Positions 13,237 through 22,729 of a DNA stretch of 48,693 nucleotides are shown here, piece by piece (the stretch's first letter is position 1; each line of letters begins with the position of its first letter). A model generated the notes under the pieces. The model was not told the origin of the DNA. It did no database searches and worked only from the letters and a program-made list of their open reading frames with translations. The translations under genes and the position numbers were made by a program. Origin of the DNA: Halobacillus aidingensis (GTDB lineage Bacteria; Bacillota; Bacilli; Bacillales; Halobacillaceae); contig NZ_FNIZ01000028.1 in the NCBI RefSeq assembly GCF_900104185.1, positions 1 to 48,693 on the forward strand, written 5' to 3'.

Positions 13237-13837
13237 CTTGCTTCAAATAGGAGCAGTTAAAATTGAAACTGATAACTACTTCACTTGGACATCCGGACTA
13301 AAGTCTCCGATTTATTGCGACAATCGTTTAACGATGTCCTACCCTGAAGTAAGAAGAAGCATTGCACAAGCATTTGTTAAGAAGATCGAGGCTCTCGGGC
13401 CCATAGATGTCATCGCAGGGTGTGCAACAGCAGGTATTCCCCATGCAGCCTGGGTGGCGGACCTTCTGAACCTTCCCATGGTTTATGTCAGGTCTTCAGC
13501 CAAAAAGCATGGAAAAGGAAACCAGATTGAAGGTCACATTGAAAAAGGTCAAAAAGCGATTGTCATTGAGGATTTAATTTCCACAGGCAAATCATCCATA
13601 GAAGCTGCAGAGGCACTTGAAAACGAAGGTATCGAAGTGGTTGAAGTGCTGTCGATCTTCACTTATAATCTTCAAGCGGCTCAAGATGCGTTCACAGGTA
13701 AAAGCTATTCGTATCAATCCCTGGCCAGTTATGAAGAGCTTCTTCAGCAGTTACTCACTGAAAACCAAATCAACAAAGAGCAGGAAAAGCTGTTGATGAA
13801 GTGGAGACAGGATCCTTATGTTTTTACGAACTCTTAA
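13211..13837 (+). CDS. pyrE: Orotate phosphoribosyltransferase
   Basis: This 208-residue enzyme joins orotate to PRPP to give OMP. The PRPP-binding motif VIEDLISTGKSS is at about 118-129, and the flexible-loop segment SAKKHGKGNQ is at 96-105. AAGGAGG at 13195-13201 lies within the end of pyrF, nine bases before the ATG. It is the last biosynthetic gene of the operon. In B. subtilis cysH follows pyrE; here a small membrane ORF and a repeat follow instead. Confidence 0.97.
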
Positions 13838-13901
13838 CAGATAGAGGAGTTGCTATTTTCTTAGTCTCCTAGTACGATGAAATCATCAAAGCGTATTGGT
13901 G

Positions 13902-14174
13902 ATGTCAATGAAATCAAAAAAACATTCTTTTTTCATACTCATGAATGCTTCGCTCGGCTTATTGACCTGTTTTGTCTACTTATATACGTGGGTGGCATTC
14001 GCATTTATGGAGTCCATGTGGTCCTTGGAACCTTTATTGAGTTTAGTCGCTTCCCTCGCTTTATTCATTTTGTGGAATGTTTATATGCTGAAGCGTGAAA
14101 GCCGAAGGTATTGGGCACAAGCAATTTTTTCTTATCTTGCATCGATAGCGGTATTCGCATATTTTCTAACCTAA
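13902..14174 (+). CDS. Small predicted membrane protein of unknown function
   Basis: The frame gives about 90 residues from ATG 13902 (ATG 13908 is an alternative; no good ribosome binding site precedes either). Three hydrophobic segments are visible, about 8-32, 36-56 and 68-88, with a basic loop MLKRESRRYW before the last. It follows pyrE by 64 bases and ends directly before a terminator, so it is probably the last gene of the pyr transcript. I do not recognise a family. The membrane pattern and the terminator support it; the weak start does not. Confidence 0.55.
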   Translation: MSMKSKKHSFFILMNASLGLLTCFVYLYTWVAFAFMESMWSLEPLLSLVASLALFILWNVYMLKRESRRYWAQAIFSYLASIAVFAYFLT

Positions 14175-14200
14175 AACCACGATTCAATCGTGGTTTTTTT
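14174..14200 (+). terminator. Rho-independent terminator, end of pyr operon
   Basis: AAACCACGATT pairs with AATCGTGGTTT around a short loop, followed by a T run ending at 14200. Confidence 0.85.
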
Positions 14201-14238
14201 AATACAATGACATCAAGGCAATCCATGAATTATTATTG

Positions 14239-14790
14239 ATAAGCTCCCTATTCTTGAAGACTCAGTTTCGAGACTTTTGTTGAAGTGGATGGGGGCGGAG
14301 GGGAATAGCTCGCTTTCCGCTGGAGCGCGGTGAGCCTCCTCGGACTGCGTCCTGCGGGGTCTCACCAAGCACTTTTTTCCCGCAGGAGTCTCGCCATTCC
14401 CCTCCGCCCCTTTGCCATATAAGTATCTCGAAACCACTTCCAAAATAAAGCTGCTTCATGCACATCGAATTTGGAAGGAATCAATGACTAAAGTAGCTAT
14501 TCTGCATATGGAAAGCTTGTTATAGAGCGTTTTTTCCTATACCAACAGAGTAGTGGAAGACAGCCTCTCTCGTTAATGGGGTTCGTTTCTCACCTATATC
14601 GAATGGGGTGGTTGGGAAGCTGCGAGACTCCCGTGGGAGAAAGGAGATAGGCGAGATCCCGCAGGACGAAGTCCGAGGAAGCTTGCCACTCCCCCACAGG
14701 AAAGCGAGTAGCTTCCCAGCCACCCCTAACGCTCAACACGGCAAACGAACCCCGAAACATCTCGAAATCAAGTCTTCCACAATCCTGCCA
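14239..14790 (+). repeat. Full-length composite hairpin repeat (copy 2)
   Basis: About 550 bp of non-coding DNA. The left terminus is AAGCTCCCTATTCTTGAAGA followed by CTCAGTTTCGAGAC; the right terminus is CTCGAAATCAAGTCTTCCAC. Module A (about 14290-14410) has arms GGGGCGGAGGGGAATAGC and GCCATTCCCCTCCGCCCC. Module B (about 14579-14755) has outer arms GGGGTTCGTTT and AAACGAACCCC and inner arms TGGTTGGGAAGCT and AGCTTCCCAGCCA. Module A read in reverse is clearly homologous to module B (shared CGAGACTCC, CCCGCAGGACG, AGTCCGAGGA and AAAGCGAG blocks), so the copy is an inverted pair. Short open frames inside it are by-products of the GC-rich repeat. Confidence 0.88.
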
Positions 14791-14858
14791 TTTTGCTAAA
14801 TAAGTAAATAGCAAATAAAAACAATCAGGTAAAAGCTGAAGAAAGGCAGGTTTCCCTT

Positions 14859-14887
14859 TTGACAGATGGGAGAGAGCGCTCTATAAT
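14859..14887 (+). promoter_or_regulatory. Consensus sigma-A promoter of the FUSC-family gene
   Basis: Exact TTGACA at 14859-14864, a 17-base spacer, and exact TATAAT at 14882-14887. Transcription should start near 14894, leaving a leader of about 130 bases before the ATG at 15026. Confidence 0.85.
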
Positions 14888-14906
14888 TTATCTCTATCTA
14901 TACTAT

Positions 14907-14922
14907 CCTTACTCAAGTAAGG
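14907..14922. promoter_or_regulatory. Putative operator dyad downstream of the start point
   Basis: CCTTACT and AGTAAGG form a 7-bp inverted repeat around a 2-base centre, about 14 bases after the expected start point of a consensus promoter. This is where a repressor operator often lies. No cognate regulator gene is adjacent; inference only. Confidence 0.35.
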
Positions 14923-15025
14923 GAAAGGGTAAGTAGGATGTCCGTACATATAGAGAAGTGATCATTTATTTTATAGATGGAATCGATATGCCACATGAAA
15001 AACATAAGAGAGGAGGAGATATTCA

Positions 15026-17200
15026 ATGTATGAAATAGGAAGACAATCGTATTGGTTGAAGAGAATGCTGGCGTCAGATCCCGGGCACAAACGGCTGCAG
15101 CAGGCAGGAAAAGCGACGCTCAGTGTGATTTCGGCTGTTTTCACTACCTTACTGGTATTGAACCTGTTCGGACAGGATCCGCTTCTTCCAGCTATTATTT
15201 CAGGTGTCTGTGGGCTGCTTGGCATCATGGCAGTTATGGATGATACCAAAAAGGAAAAACAGGGGACAACACTTTTGCTTCCTTTATCGGCTATCTGCGG
15301 AGTGACGCTAGGTTCTCTGCTTTCATGGAGTGCCGTTCTCGTCTCCACGTTAATGATCTTGATCATCTTTTGCAGTTTTTATTTTTCTAAATTCGGTAGT
15401 CGTTATTTTTCTTTAGGTATGATCGGTTTTATTACCGTTTATTTTTCTTCCTTTTTAAAACTTCCTCCAGCACAATTCCCTTGGTTTTACGGTGCGATTT
15501 GTATAGGCATCAGCTACGCTTTTCTATATAATTTCATCATTTTCCGAGATACTGCACAACAGCTTAAGCGTAGTGTCCAATCTTTTCATAGGCAGGCGAA
15601 CCTGACTTTCGAACTGTTGGCAGAAGTCGTTGAGGATCCTGATATCAACCAGATCCGTTCTAAAAAATTGACGGAAAACGTGAAAAAACTGAGGGATTAT
15701 GCCAATCACGTTTCCACAGACTTGAACTCACAGAATATTAGGGACGTCTGGCCGGGGGTTCGTACGGAACAATTACGGTTATATGTGTTCGATACGGCGA
15801 TGTTCGTAATGACCCTTTCGGATAGTTTGGAGAAATTGAAAGAAAGAGGAGCGCTTGAGACAGAAGAACTGCGTTCAATTCTCTCCCGCCTCATTCTTAC
15901 GTTGAAAAAGGCAGAAGTTCTTAAAATGGAACAGGAAGAGAAGCACCTTGCTGAAGCCGAACGTGTGATTCTTTCTTTAAGAGATATAATTGATAAAAGG
16001 TTTGGTGAACATGAAACGAGGCCTGAGGGGTGGCTGTATCTGCTCCGCAGAATTGAGGCGATCGCTACGCATGTGACGGAAGGAGCCCTCGCCATTAAAT
16101 ACAGTGGCGAAGACGTCCCCGGTGATGAATGGTCTGAAGAAAAGGAAGCAGCAGAAGAGGAAGATGAAAATAAGGGGATGGAGGCTTCAACGAAAAAGGC
16201 GATTCAATCGGTGATTGCCGGAACGATCGCAGTGATTGTAGGTCATTTGATTTCTCCTATACAGCCGTACTGGGTTTTGTTAACGACATTTATCGTCCAA
16301 TTAGGGACCCCGACCGTTGGGCGCACATATCTGAAAGGTTTGGAAAGGTCGATCGGGACGGTAGCAGGAGCCATTATTGGTTTCTTTTTGGCAAAGTCTG
16401 TGTCAGGGCAGTCTGAACTGGAAGTTGGTCTTATCTTTGCGGTCATCTTTTTTGCTTTTTATACGCTTCCTGTGTCCTACACTGTGATGAGTATGTTCAT
16501 CACAATGCTCATTGCTTTTATGTATGACCTCATGTTGGGAGGGATCAGTTATGCCTTGCTCCTTGCCAGGGTGGTCGATACCATTGTAGGAGCAGGCATC
16601 GCACTAACGGCTGCCGCATTCATTTTCCCTACACGAACGCTGGATAAAATGAAGGAGCAGCTGGTGGAGTACTTAGAGGTTCTCGAGGATTATGTCTTGT
16701 CCTACATTCAAAAATTCCGCCGTTCAGAAAGTATGAAGGGACTGGCGGATCTCGCTTTTCAGATGGATGAAAAGATTCAGCTGCTTGAAGAAGATGCAAA
16801 ACCAGCGCTGCAGAGACCCGGAGCTAATAAATACTCAGGTATTCCTAGGTTACTGATGTCGTTTACCGCTATCAATTATTATGCGAAACAGCTAGTGGCA
16901 TCTACGTATCAAAAGGATTTTCATCATTCCGAAGAAATCACGCAGGCCCTTAAGCGGACCGAAGAGGTTTACAAGCACAACATTCGCACAATCATGGCAG
17001 TCATGAATGGGGAAGCAACGAGTGGACAACTGTTTAAGCTACAACATGAGCGGGAAATGATTGAGCGGTTTGCACCAGGACACAAAGAAGGACAGGGGGA
17101 TATTGTCCACCACCTGTTTTTTATTTGGAAAATCAATCAAGCTTTGCTTGTTGTCGGAGAAAGAATGGGACTGGAGACAGTGGAACGTTTGGAAGGTTAA
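15026..17200 (+). CDS. FUSC-family integral membrane protein (aromatic acid exporter-like)
   Basis: This 724-residue protein has two blocks of hydrophobic segments, about 28-165 and 388-525. They are separated by a charged helical region (165-385, very acidic near 365-385) and followed by a cytoplasmic helical tail of about 190 residues. This duplicated membrane-plus-soluble layout is that of the FUSC/YccS-type proteins, some of which act with partner proteins in efflux of aromatic acids. No membrane-fusion partner gene is adjacent. GAGGAGGAG lies 6-14 bases before the ATG. A consensus promoter, a dyad and a terminator show that it is a monocistronic unit. Family assignment is from overall pattern; substrate is unknown. 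Confidence 0.75.
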   Translation: MYEIGRQSYWLKRMLASDPGHKRLQQAGKATLSVISAVFTTLLVLNLFGQDPLLPAIISGVCGLLGIMAVMDDTKKEKQGTTLLLPLSAICGVTLGSLLSWSAVLVSTLMILIIFCSFYFSKFGSRYFSLGMIGFITVYFSSFLKLPPAQFPWFYGAICIGISYAFLYNFIIFRDTAQQLKRSVQSFHRQANLTFELLAEVVEDPDINQIRSKKLTENVKKLRDYANHVSTDLNSQNIRDVWPGVRTEQLRLYVFDTAMFVMTLSDSLEKLKERGALETEELRSILSRLILTLKKAEVLKMEQEEKHLAEAERVILSLRDIIDKRFGEHETRPEGWLYLLRRIEAIATHVTEGALAIKYSGEDVPGDEWSEEKEAAEEEDENKGMEASTKKAIQSVIAGTIAVIVGHLISPIQPYWVLLTTFIVQLGTPTVGRTYLKGLERSIGTVAGAIIGFFLAKSVSGQSELEVGLIFAVIFFAFYTLPVSYTVMSMFITMLIAFMYDLMLGGISYALLLARVVDTIVGAGIALTAAAFIFPTRTLDKMKEQLVEYLEVLEDYVLSYIQKFRRSESMKGLADLAFQMDEKIQLLEEDAKPALQRPGANKYSGIPRLLMSFTAINYYAKQLVASTYQKDFHHSEEITQALKRTEEVYKHNIRTIMAVMNGEATSGQLFKLQHEREMIERFAPGHKEGQGDIVHHLFFIWKINQALLVVGERMGLETVERLEG

Positions 17201-17202
17201 AA

Positions 17203-17236
17203 ACAGCACGTGCGATTTCGCACGTGCTGCTTTTCG
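17203..17236. terminator. Bidirectional terminator between the FUSC gene and the small minus-strand gene
   Basis: CAGCACGTGCGA and TCGCACGTGCTG form a 12-bp perfect stem. CTTTTCGTTT follows on the plus strand and GTTTTTAACC on the minus strand, so it can end both convergent genes. Confidence 0.85.
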
Positions 17237-17237
17237 T

Positions 17238-17363
17238 TTATCTGTTACGGTCGTAAGGACCTTCGCCAGCTTTGGAGATTGTAATTCGTTCTTCTCCCGT
17301 AGCTGGCTGAACAGCATCTCTGCTCTTTTTCGGATTACGTTTTGATTTTGAATTCTTTGGCAT
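17238..17363 (-). CDS. Small basic protein of unknown function (41 residues)
   Basis: A 41-residue frame begins with MPKNSKSKRNPKKSRDA and ends in GEGPYDRNR. The ATG (17361-17363 on the minus strand) has a perfect AAGGAGG eight bases upstream, and the stop is directly followed by a terminator that works on this strand. The N-terminal half is very basic with many Lys, Arg, Asn and Ser, like small spore-core or nucleic-acid-binding proteins. I cannot place it in a named family and no function is claimed. It has its own unit between two terminators. Confidence 0.7.
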   Translation of the reverse strand: MPKNSKSKRNPKKSRDAVQPATGEERITISKAGEGPYDRNR

Positions 17364-17430
17364 ACCAGCAACCTCCTTGATCTGATTCAGTTGCCTTTAT
17401 ATTATTTGTTCTTTGCATCTAAGGTATGTA

Positions 17431-17465
17431 AAAATCCCTGTGCCATTTATAGGCACAGGGATTCT
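17431..17465 (-). terminator. Rho-independent terminator of rqcH
   Basis: AATCCCTGTGCC and GGCACAGGGATT form a 12-bp stem just after the rqcH stop; the minus strand continues with ATTTTTAC. Confidence 0.85.
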
Positions 17466-17468
17466 TGT

Positions 17469-19184
17469 TCAGTCTTTTTTCTTTAACCGTTTGATGAAGG
17501 CCGCATCTGGTGTGACGAACAACGTCTGTTGTTGGTCATACGTTACGAATCCTGGCTTTGCTCCTGACGGCTTTTTCACATGACGTATCCGCGTGTAGTC
17601 CACCGGAACCGAGGAGGACTTGCTTGATTTACTGAAGTTTGCAGCAAGCTGTGCGGCTTCAAACAACGTATCTTCGCTCGGTTCTTCATCTCGGATGACC
17701 ACATGGGACCCAGGAATATCTTTGGCATGCAGCCATATATCCATTTTGTTCGCCATCCGGTTCGTCAAGTATTCGTTCTGTTTGTTGTTTCTTCCTACGT
17801 AAATCAATGTTCCATCCGTCGATTCAAAACTTTCCGGCTTCGGCTTTTGCGGTTTGTTTTTACGATTCCCTTTCGCCGCCGGCTTTTTCTTCAAATAACC
17901 TTGCTCACGCAGTTCTTCCCGAATTTCTTCGATATCTTCTTCTCTTGCTGTTTCGACTTGTTGAATGAGACGATCGAAATAAAGGATTTCATCTTCTGCT
18001 TTCTGGATTTCCTTTTGTACAACTTCTTTGGATTTCTTCAGTTTTGCGTACGTTTGAAAATAGTTTTGTGCATTTTCACTCGGTGTTTTATTAGGGTTGA
18101 GTTCGATCGTCATTTCTGACTGGTCGGGGTCGTAGTAGTCAACGACCGTCACCGATTCATCCCCTGTTTTGACCATATGCATGTGAGCGGTCAAAAGTTC
18201 GCCGAGCTTTTGATACTCTTCCGCGGATTCGGATTTCTTCAGTGTCGTTTCGTGTTTCTTAATTTTACGTTTGTTTTTATCCCGTTCATTCTTCAAGAAA
18301 CGGTGGAGATCTCCTGCTTGCTGTTTGACACGGTCCCGCTCAGCTTTCCCAGAATAATAATCATCCAGCATCACACTGACGCTATCGAATTTTTCAACAT
18401 CATCTGAAAAAGCGTGCAACGGAATAACGTAAAACTGCTCTTTTTCTCCCCGATGGATCTGTGGATCATACTCATGGTTGAGGATGATTTCTCTAATCTC
18501 CCGGTAAGCTTCCTTCACGGCTTGGGAACCACCGAGTCCGGCCCGATGGACAATTTCCTTCGTCATCATTGGTGAAAAACCCATTACCACATTCAGGATT
18601 TGTTTATCCATCTTGCCTGAGTTAAAGTCCAACTTCCTGATGAATGCTTCTGGTTCAAGATCAACAGGGTTGATTTTCCCTTGTTCCGGTGGGAGTTTAT
18701 AGGGCTGGCCGGGCATAATCGTCCGGTGCCGGTTTTGGGAAGGGGGCAGATGCTTGATGCTGTCGAGCATATGTCCTTCTTCTTCGTCGACAAGCAGGAT
18801 GTTGGAGTGTTTACCCATCACTTCAATAATGAGTGTTTTCATTGTTTCATCGCCCACTTCGTTGCGGGTCCGGATATGAAACTTCACAATTCTTTCCATG
18901 TCCACCTGTTCTATTCGTTCAATAAACCCTCCGACCAAATGTTTCCTGAGAAGCATACACAGCATCGGTGGTTCTTTAGGATTATGGTATTGATCGTCCG
19001 TCAAATGGAAGCGAGCATAGCTTGGGTGTGCGGACAACAATAGCGTGTGTTTTTTGCGATTGGAACGGACCGTAAATACGAGCTCCGTTTCAGTTGGCTG
19101 ATAAATTTTCATAATACGTCCGGACTGGATCGTTTCATTCAATTCCTTCGTGATCGCCCGGGTTACAATTCCGTCAAAAGACAT
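17469..19184 (-). CDS. rqcH: Ribosome quality control protein RqcH (NFACT/Rqc2 family, formerly FbpA/YloA)
   Basis: RqcH binds stalled 50S-peptidyl-tRNA complexes and directs addition of C-terminal alanine tails that mark nascent chains for ClpXP. The 571 residues show an NFACT-N domain (about 1-250), a long charged coiled coil (about 280-425), and a C-terminal NFACT-R domain with DIWLHAKDIPGSHVVI and a PSGAKPG segment. The DMER stretch at 95-98 appears to align with the Asp-Arg pair needed for alanine tailing (by eye; Asp may be replaced by Glu). GTG 19193 is also open, but GAGAGGTG six bases before ATG 19184 decides the start. Confidence 0.95.
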   Translation of the reverse strand: MSFDGIVTRAITKELNETIQSGRIMKIYQPTETELVFTVRSNRKKHTLLLSAHPSYARFHLTDDQYHNPKEPPMLCMLLRKHLVGGFIERIEQVDMERIVKFHIRTRNEVGDETMKTLIIEVMGKHSNILLVDEEEGHMLDSIKHLPPSQNRHRTIMPGQPYKLPPEQGKINPVDLEPEAFIRKLDFNSGKMDKQILNVVMGFSPMMTKEIVHRAGLGGSQAVKEAYREIREIILNHEYDPQIHRGEKEQFYVIPLHAFSDDVEKFDSVSVMLDDYYSGKAERDRVKQQAGDLHRFLKNERDKNKRKIKKHETTLKKSESAEEYQKLGELLTAHMHMVKTGDESVTVVDYYDPDQSEMTIELNPNKTPSENAQNYFQTYAKLKKSKEVVQKEIQKAEDEILYFDRLIQQVETAREEDIEEIREELREQGYLKKKPAAKGNRKNKPQKPKPESFESTDGTLIYVGRNNKQNEYLTNRMANKMDIWLHAKDIPGSHVVIRDEEPSEDTLFEAAQLAANFSKSSKSSSVPVDYTRIRHVKKPSGAKPGFVTYDQQQTLFVTPDAAFIKRLKKKD

Positions 19185-19208
19185 CGTCTTCACCTCTCTA
19201 CTGTTAGA

Positions 19209-19217
19209 AGTATAGCA
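19209..19217 (-). promoter_or_regulatory. Predicted extended -10 promoter of rqcH
   Basis: On the minus strand TGCTATACT gives an extended -10, about 25 bases before the start codon. No clear -35 was seen. Confidence 0.4.
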
Positions 19218-19334
19218 TGAGTAAAGCTCGTTATTCTAAGATTTTTCATCAGGGAAAGCCAAACATTCGCAACACCATCCAACATTTTGCTAAAATAGGT
19301 GTTGCATTCATTTTACATACAGGTGATGATCTTA

Positions 19335-20216
19335 TTGTTAAAAAGTATGACAGGTTATGGGAAGAGTACGGTGGAAGTCGGTGAAACAAAGGTTCATGTG
19401 GAGATTCGGTCGGTGAATCATCGTTTTTTGGATATAACAACCAAGATGCCCCGTTCATTACTGTTTTTGGAGGATCGGCTGAAACAAGTCGTCAAAGGCC
19501 GAATATCCAGGGGTCGCGTTGATATCTTTGTAACGATCGAAGGAGAAGAATTGTTTGAAAAGAAAATCGATGTCAATTGGGAAATTGTCGATCAATATTT
19601 AGTCCGCTTGAAGGATATACAGCGCCGCTACGATTTGACGGGGGATATATCTATTGATATGGTATCCAAGTTAGACCATGTTTTTTCGGAAAAAGAGATA
19701 GAAACCGATTCGGATGAGTTGAAAATGGCTTTATTAGAGGCCATGGATGATGCTGCCACACAACTGGTAGAGATGCGGATGAAAGAAGGTCACGAATTAT
19801 ATGAAGATCTTGAAAAACGCATCGCAAAAGTGCGGTCATGGCTGAGCAGCCTGGACGAAAGGCGGCCGATGGTAATCGAAGAGTATAAAGAGAGGATTCG
19901 GACCCGTGTGGAAGAATACACGAAAGAACAAATCCGGACCGATGAAACAAAAATCCTCCAGGAAGTCGCTTTGCTTGCAGAGAAAGGGGACGTCACCGAA
20001 GAGTTGACGAGACTACAGTCGCACTTCATCCAATTTGAAGACATCCTTTCGATTGATGAGCCTGTAGGAAGACGACTCGATTTCATTGTGCAGGAAATGC
20101 ACCGTGAAGTGAATACGATCGGATCGAAATCCAATGACGGCAAAATGACTGAGATGGTTGTGAATTTGAAAAGCGAGATTGAAAAGGTGAAAGAACAAGT
20201 ACAAAATGTCGAATAA
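19335..20216 (+). CDS. yicC: YicC-family endoribonuclease-like protein (YloC)
   Basis: This 293-residue protein has the YicC N-terminal domain (SMTGYGKSTVEV, then SVNHRFLDITTKMPR) and the DUF1732 C-terminal domain (MHREVNTIGSKSND near 265). Members are endoribonucleases acting on structured RNA. TTG 19335 was chosen because AGGTGA lies eight bases before it and the product then begins MLKSMTGYG as in relatives; ATG 19347 and 19326 are alternatives. It is divergent from rqcH and followed by remA and gmk as in B. subtilis, though the yloB calcium ATPase gene found before it there is absent. Confidence 0.92.
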   Translation: MLKSMTGYGKSTVEVGETKVHVEIRSVNHRFLDITTKMPRSLLFLEDRLKQVVKGRISRGRVDIFVTIEGEELFEKKIDVNWEIVDQYLVRLKDIQRRYDLTGDISIDMVSKLDHVFSEKEIETDSDELKMALLEAMDDAATQLVEMRMKEGHELYEDLEKRIAKVRSWLSSLDERRPMVIEEYKERIRTRVEEYTKEQIRTDETKILQEVALLAEKGDVTEELTRLQSHFIQFEDILSIDEPVGRRLDFIVQEMHREVNTIGSKSNDGKMTEMVVNLKSEIEKVKEQVQNVE

Positions 20217-20295
20217 CAATTGTGTTTATGCCTAGTTTTTTCATATAATAGAGGTAGTCATGAAAGTGCTTGGTCAGAAGAAGGAGGAGTCAGCT

Positions 20296-21188
<893 letters not shown>

Positions 21189-21190
21189 TC

Positions 21191-21418
21191 ATGATGTTAG
21201 AACCGTCCATTGATTCCCTACAGAAACAAATCAAATCCAAATATACACTCGTAACGCTGTCTGCAAGAAGAGCGCGTGAATTGAAACAAGGAGCAGCGCC
21301 TATGATCGATCATCCGACATCCCACCAGCAAGTGGGCGTGGCGCTTGAAGAAATCCGTGATGGCAAATTGAACTATATTGAAGCGGATGAAATCCAAGAA
21401 CGAACAGAAACCACATAA
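21191..21418 (+). CDS. rpoZ: DNA-directed RNA polymerase omega subunit
   Basis: This 75-residue subunit helps RNA polymerase assembly. The family core MLEPSIDSLQKQIKSKYTLV, SARRARELKQG and VGVALEEI is present. ATG 21191 is ten bases from GGAGG in the gmk end; ATG 21194 would give the MLEPSID start typical of relatives. A very strong terminator follows, so the yicC-remA-gmk-rpoZ unit probably ends here. Confidence 0.93.
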   Translation: MMLEPSIDSLQKQIKSKYTLVTLSARRARELKQGAAPMIDHPTSHQQVGVALEEIRDGKLNYIEADEIQERTETT

Positions 21419-21431
21419 GAACATCGAAACG

Positions 21432-21487
21432 ACGTAGGAAAAGCCGCGCTTCTTCATTGAATCAGCGCGGCTTTTCCTACGTGTTTT
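21432..21487 (+). terminator. Strong terminator after rpoZ
   Basis: ACGTAGGAAAAGCCGCGCT pairs perfectly with AGCGCGGCTTTTCCTACGT, a 19-bp stem, followed by GTTTTAG. The T tract is short, so some read-through into coaBC is possible; no clear promoter was seen before coaBC. Confidence 0.75.
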
Positions 21488-21523
21488 AGTGCCAACATTT
21501 TTTAAGCAAAGGGGTCTCTTTAG

Positions 21524-22729
21524 ATGTTGAATGGAAAAAAGATCGTCTTAGGAGTATCAGGTGGAATCGCCGCCTATAAAGCAGCCGCTTTAACAAGCAA
21601 ACTCGTCCAAGCAGGGGCCGTTGTTAAAGTAATCATGACTGACAGCGCGCAAAAATTTGTAGCCCCGACTACTTTTCAGGCTTTGTCCAGACAGCCTGTT
21701 TATACCGATACCTTCGATGAACAAGATTCTTCTCAAATCCAGCACATCGATGTCGCTGACTGGGCGGACCTCTTCTTAATCGCCCCCGCGACGGCAAACG
21801 TGATCGGAAAACTCGCGAATGGTCTCGCCGATGATATGCTCTCGACGACCTTACTTGCGACCGAGGCACCTGTTTACATCGCTCCGGCCATGAATGTCCA
21901 TATGTACAGTCATCCGGCTGTTATGAAGAACTTAAAGCAGCTGGATGACTGGGGCTTCCGGTTTATCGAGCCCGGGGAAGGTTATCTTGCATGTGGCTAT
22001 GTAGGGAAAGGACGGCTGGAGGAGCCTGAATCGATTGTCGAAGTGCTCCGGAAAGAATATCAACGGTCTCAGCCTCTTAAAGGTAAAAAAGTACTCATAA
22101 CCGCAGGCCCTACCCGCGAGCAGATCGATCCGGTACGTTATTTCACGAATCCATCGACGGGTAAAATGGGGTATGCGTTAGCGAAAAAAGCGAAACAACT
22201 TGGCGCTGAAGTGACACTTATTTCAGGGCAGGTAGCCTTAGGACCTCCAGCTGGCGTGCATGTGATCCAAATTACGTCCGCTCAGGAAATGTATGACGAA
22301 GTGTTGAAAGCTTATCCTGATCAAGACCTTGTCATCAAGTCGGCAGCGGTCGCCGATTATCGTCCGAAAATAACGTACGATCAAAAGATGAAGAAGAAAC
22401 CAGGGGACTATGTCGTTGAGATGGAGCGGACGAAGGATATTCTCATGGAACTTGGAGATCGCAAAGAACATCAATACTTAATTGGATTTGCTGCAGAAAC
22501 GACAGATGTGGAGAAGTATGGTAGACAGAAGATGGATAAAAAGAACCTCGATGCCATTGTCATTAATAATGTATCCGAAGAGGGTTCAGGGTTTGGAACC
22601 GACACCAATGCCTCCTTGTTTATTACCAAACGAGGAGAAGAAATGACATACCCGTTGATGAGCAAAGAGGAGCTCGCTGAAAACATTCTCATGGTGGCCA
22701 GTGGTGAGATGGAGAGTGAACCCCTTTGA
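21524..22729 (+). CDS. coaBC: Bifunctional phosphopantothenoylcysteine decarboxylase / phosphopantothenate-cysteine ligase
   Basis: CoaBC performs two steps of coenzyme A synthesis. The N-terminal flavoprotein decarboxylase domain (1-180) has GVSGGIAAYK, the catalytic His in QHIDVADW, PAMN near 124, and the substrate-clamp Cys in YLACGYVGKGRL. The ligase domain (188-401) has LITAGPTREQIDPVR and TNPSTGKMG. At 401 residues it is full length. AAAGGGG lies nine bases before the ATG. The stop overlaps the priA start (TTGA). Confidence 0.96.
   Translation: MLNGKKIVLGVSGGIAAYKAAALTSKLVQAGAVVKVIMTDSAQKFVAPTTFQALSRQPVYTDTFDEQDSSQIQHIDVADWADLFLIAPATANVIGKLANGLADDMLSTTLLATEAPVYIAPAMNVHMYSHPAVMKNLKQLDDWGFRFIEPGEGYLACGYVGKGRLEEPESIVEVLRKEYQRSQPLKGKKVLITAGPTREQIDPVRYFTNPSTGKMGYALAKKAKQLGAEVTLISGQVALGPPAGVHVIQITSAQEMYDEVLKAYPDQDLVIKSAAVADYRPKITYDQKMKKKPGDYVVEMERTKDILMELGDRKEHQYLIGFAAETTDVEKYGRQKMDKKNLDAIVINNVSEEGSGFGTDTNASLFITKRGEEMTYPLMSKEELAENILMVASGEMESEPL

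Noticed and set aside
14213-14820. Several 60-76 residue open frames on both strands within repeat copy 2
   Set aside because: They lie wholly in GC-rich repeat sequence, recur in each copy with frame changes, and lack start signals.
17703-18119. A 138-residue plus-strand frame rich in Phe, Leu and Arg
   Set aside because: It is antisense to the coiled-coil part of rqcH; Lys/Glu-rich coding regions give such Phe/Leu-rich shadows.
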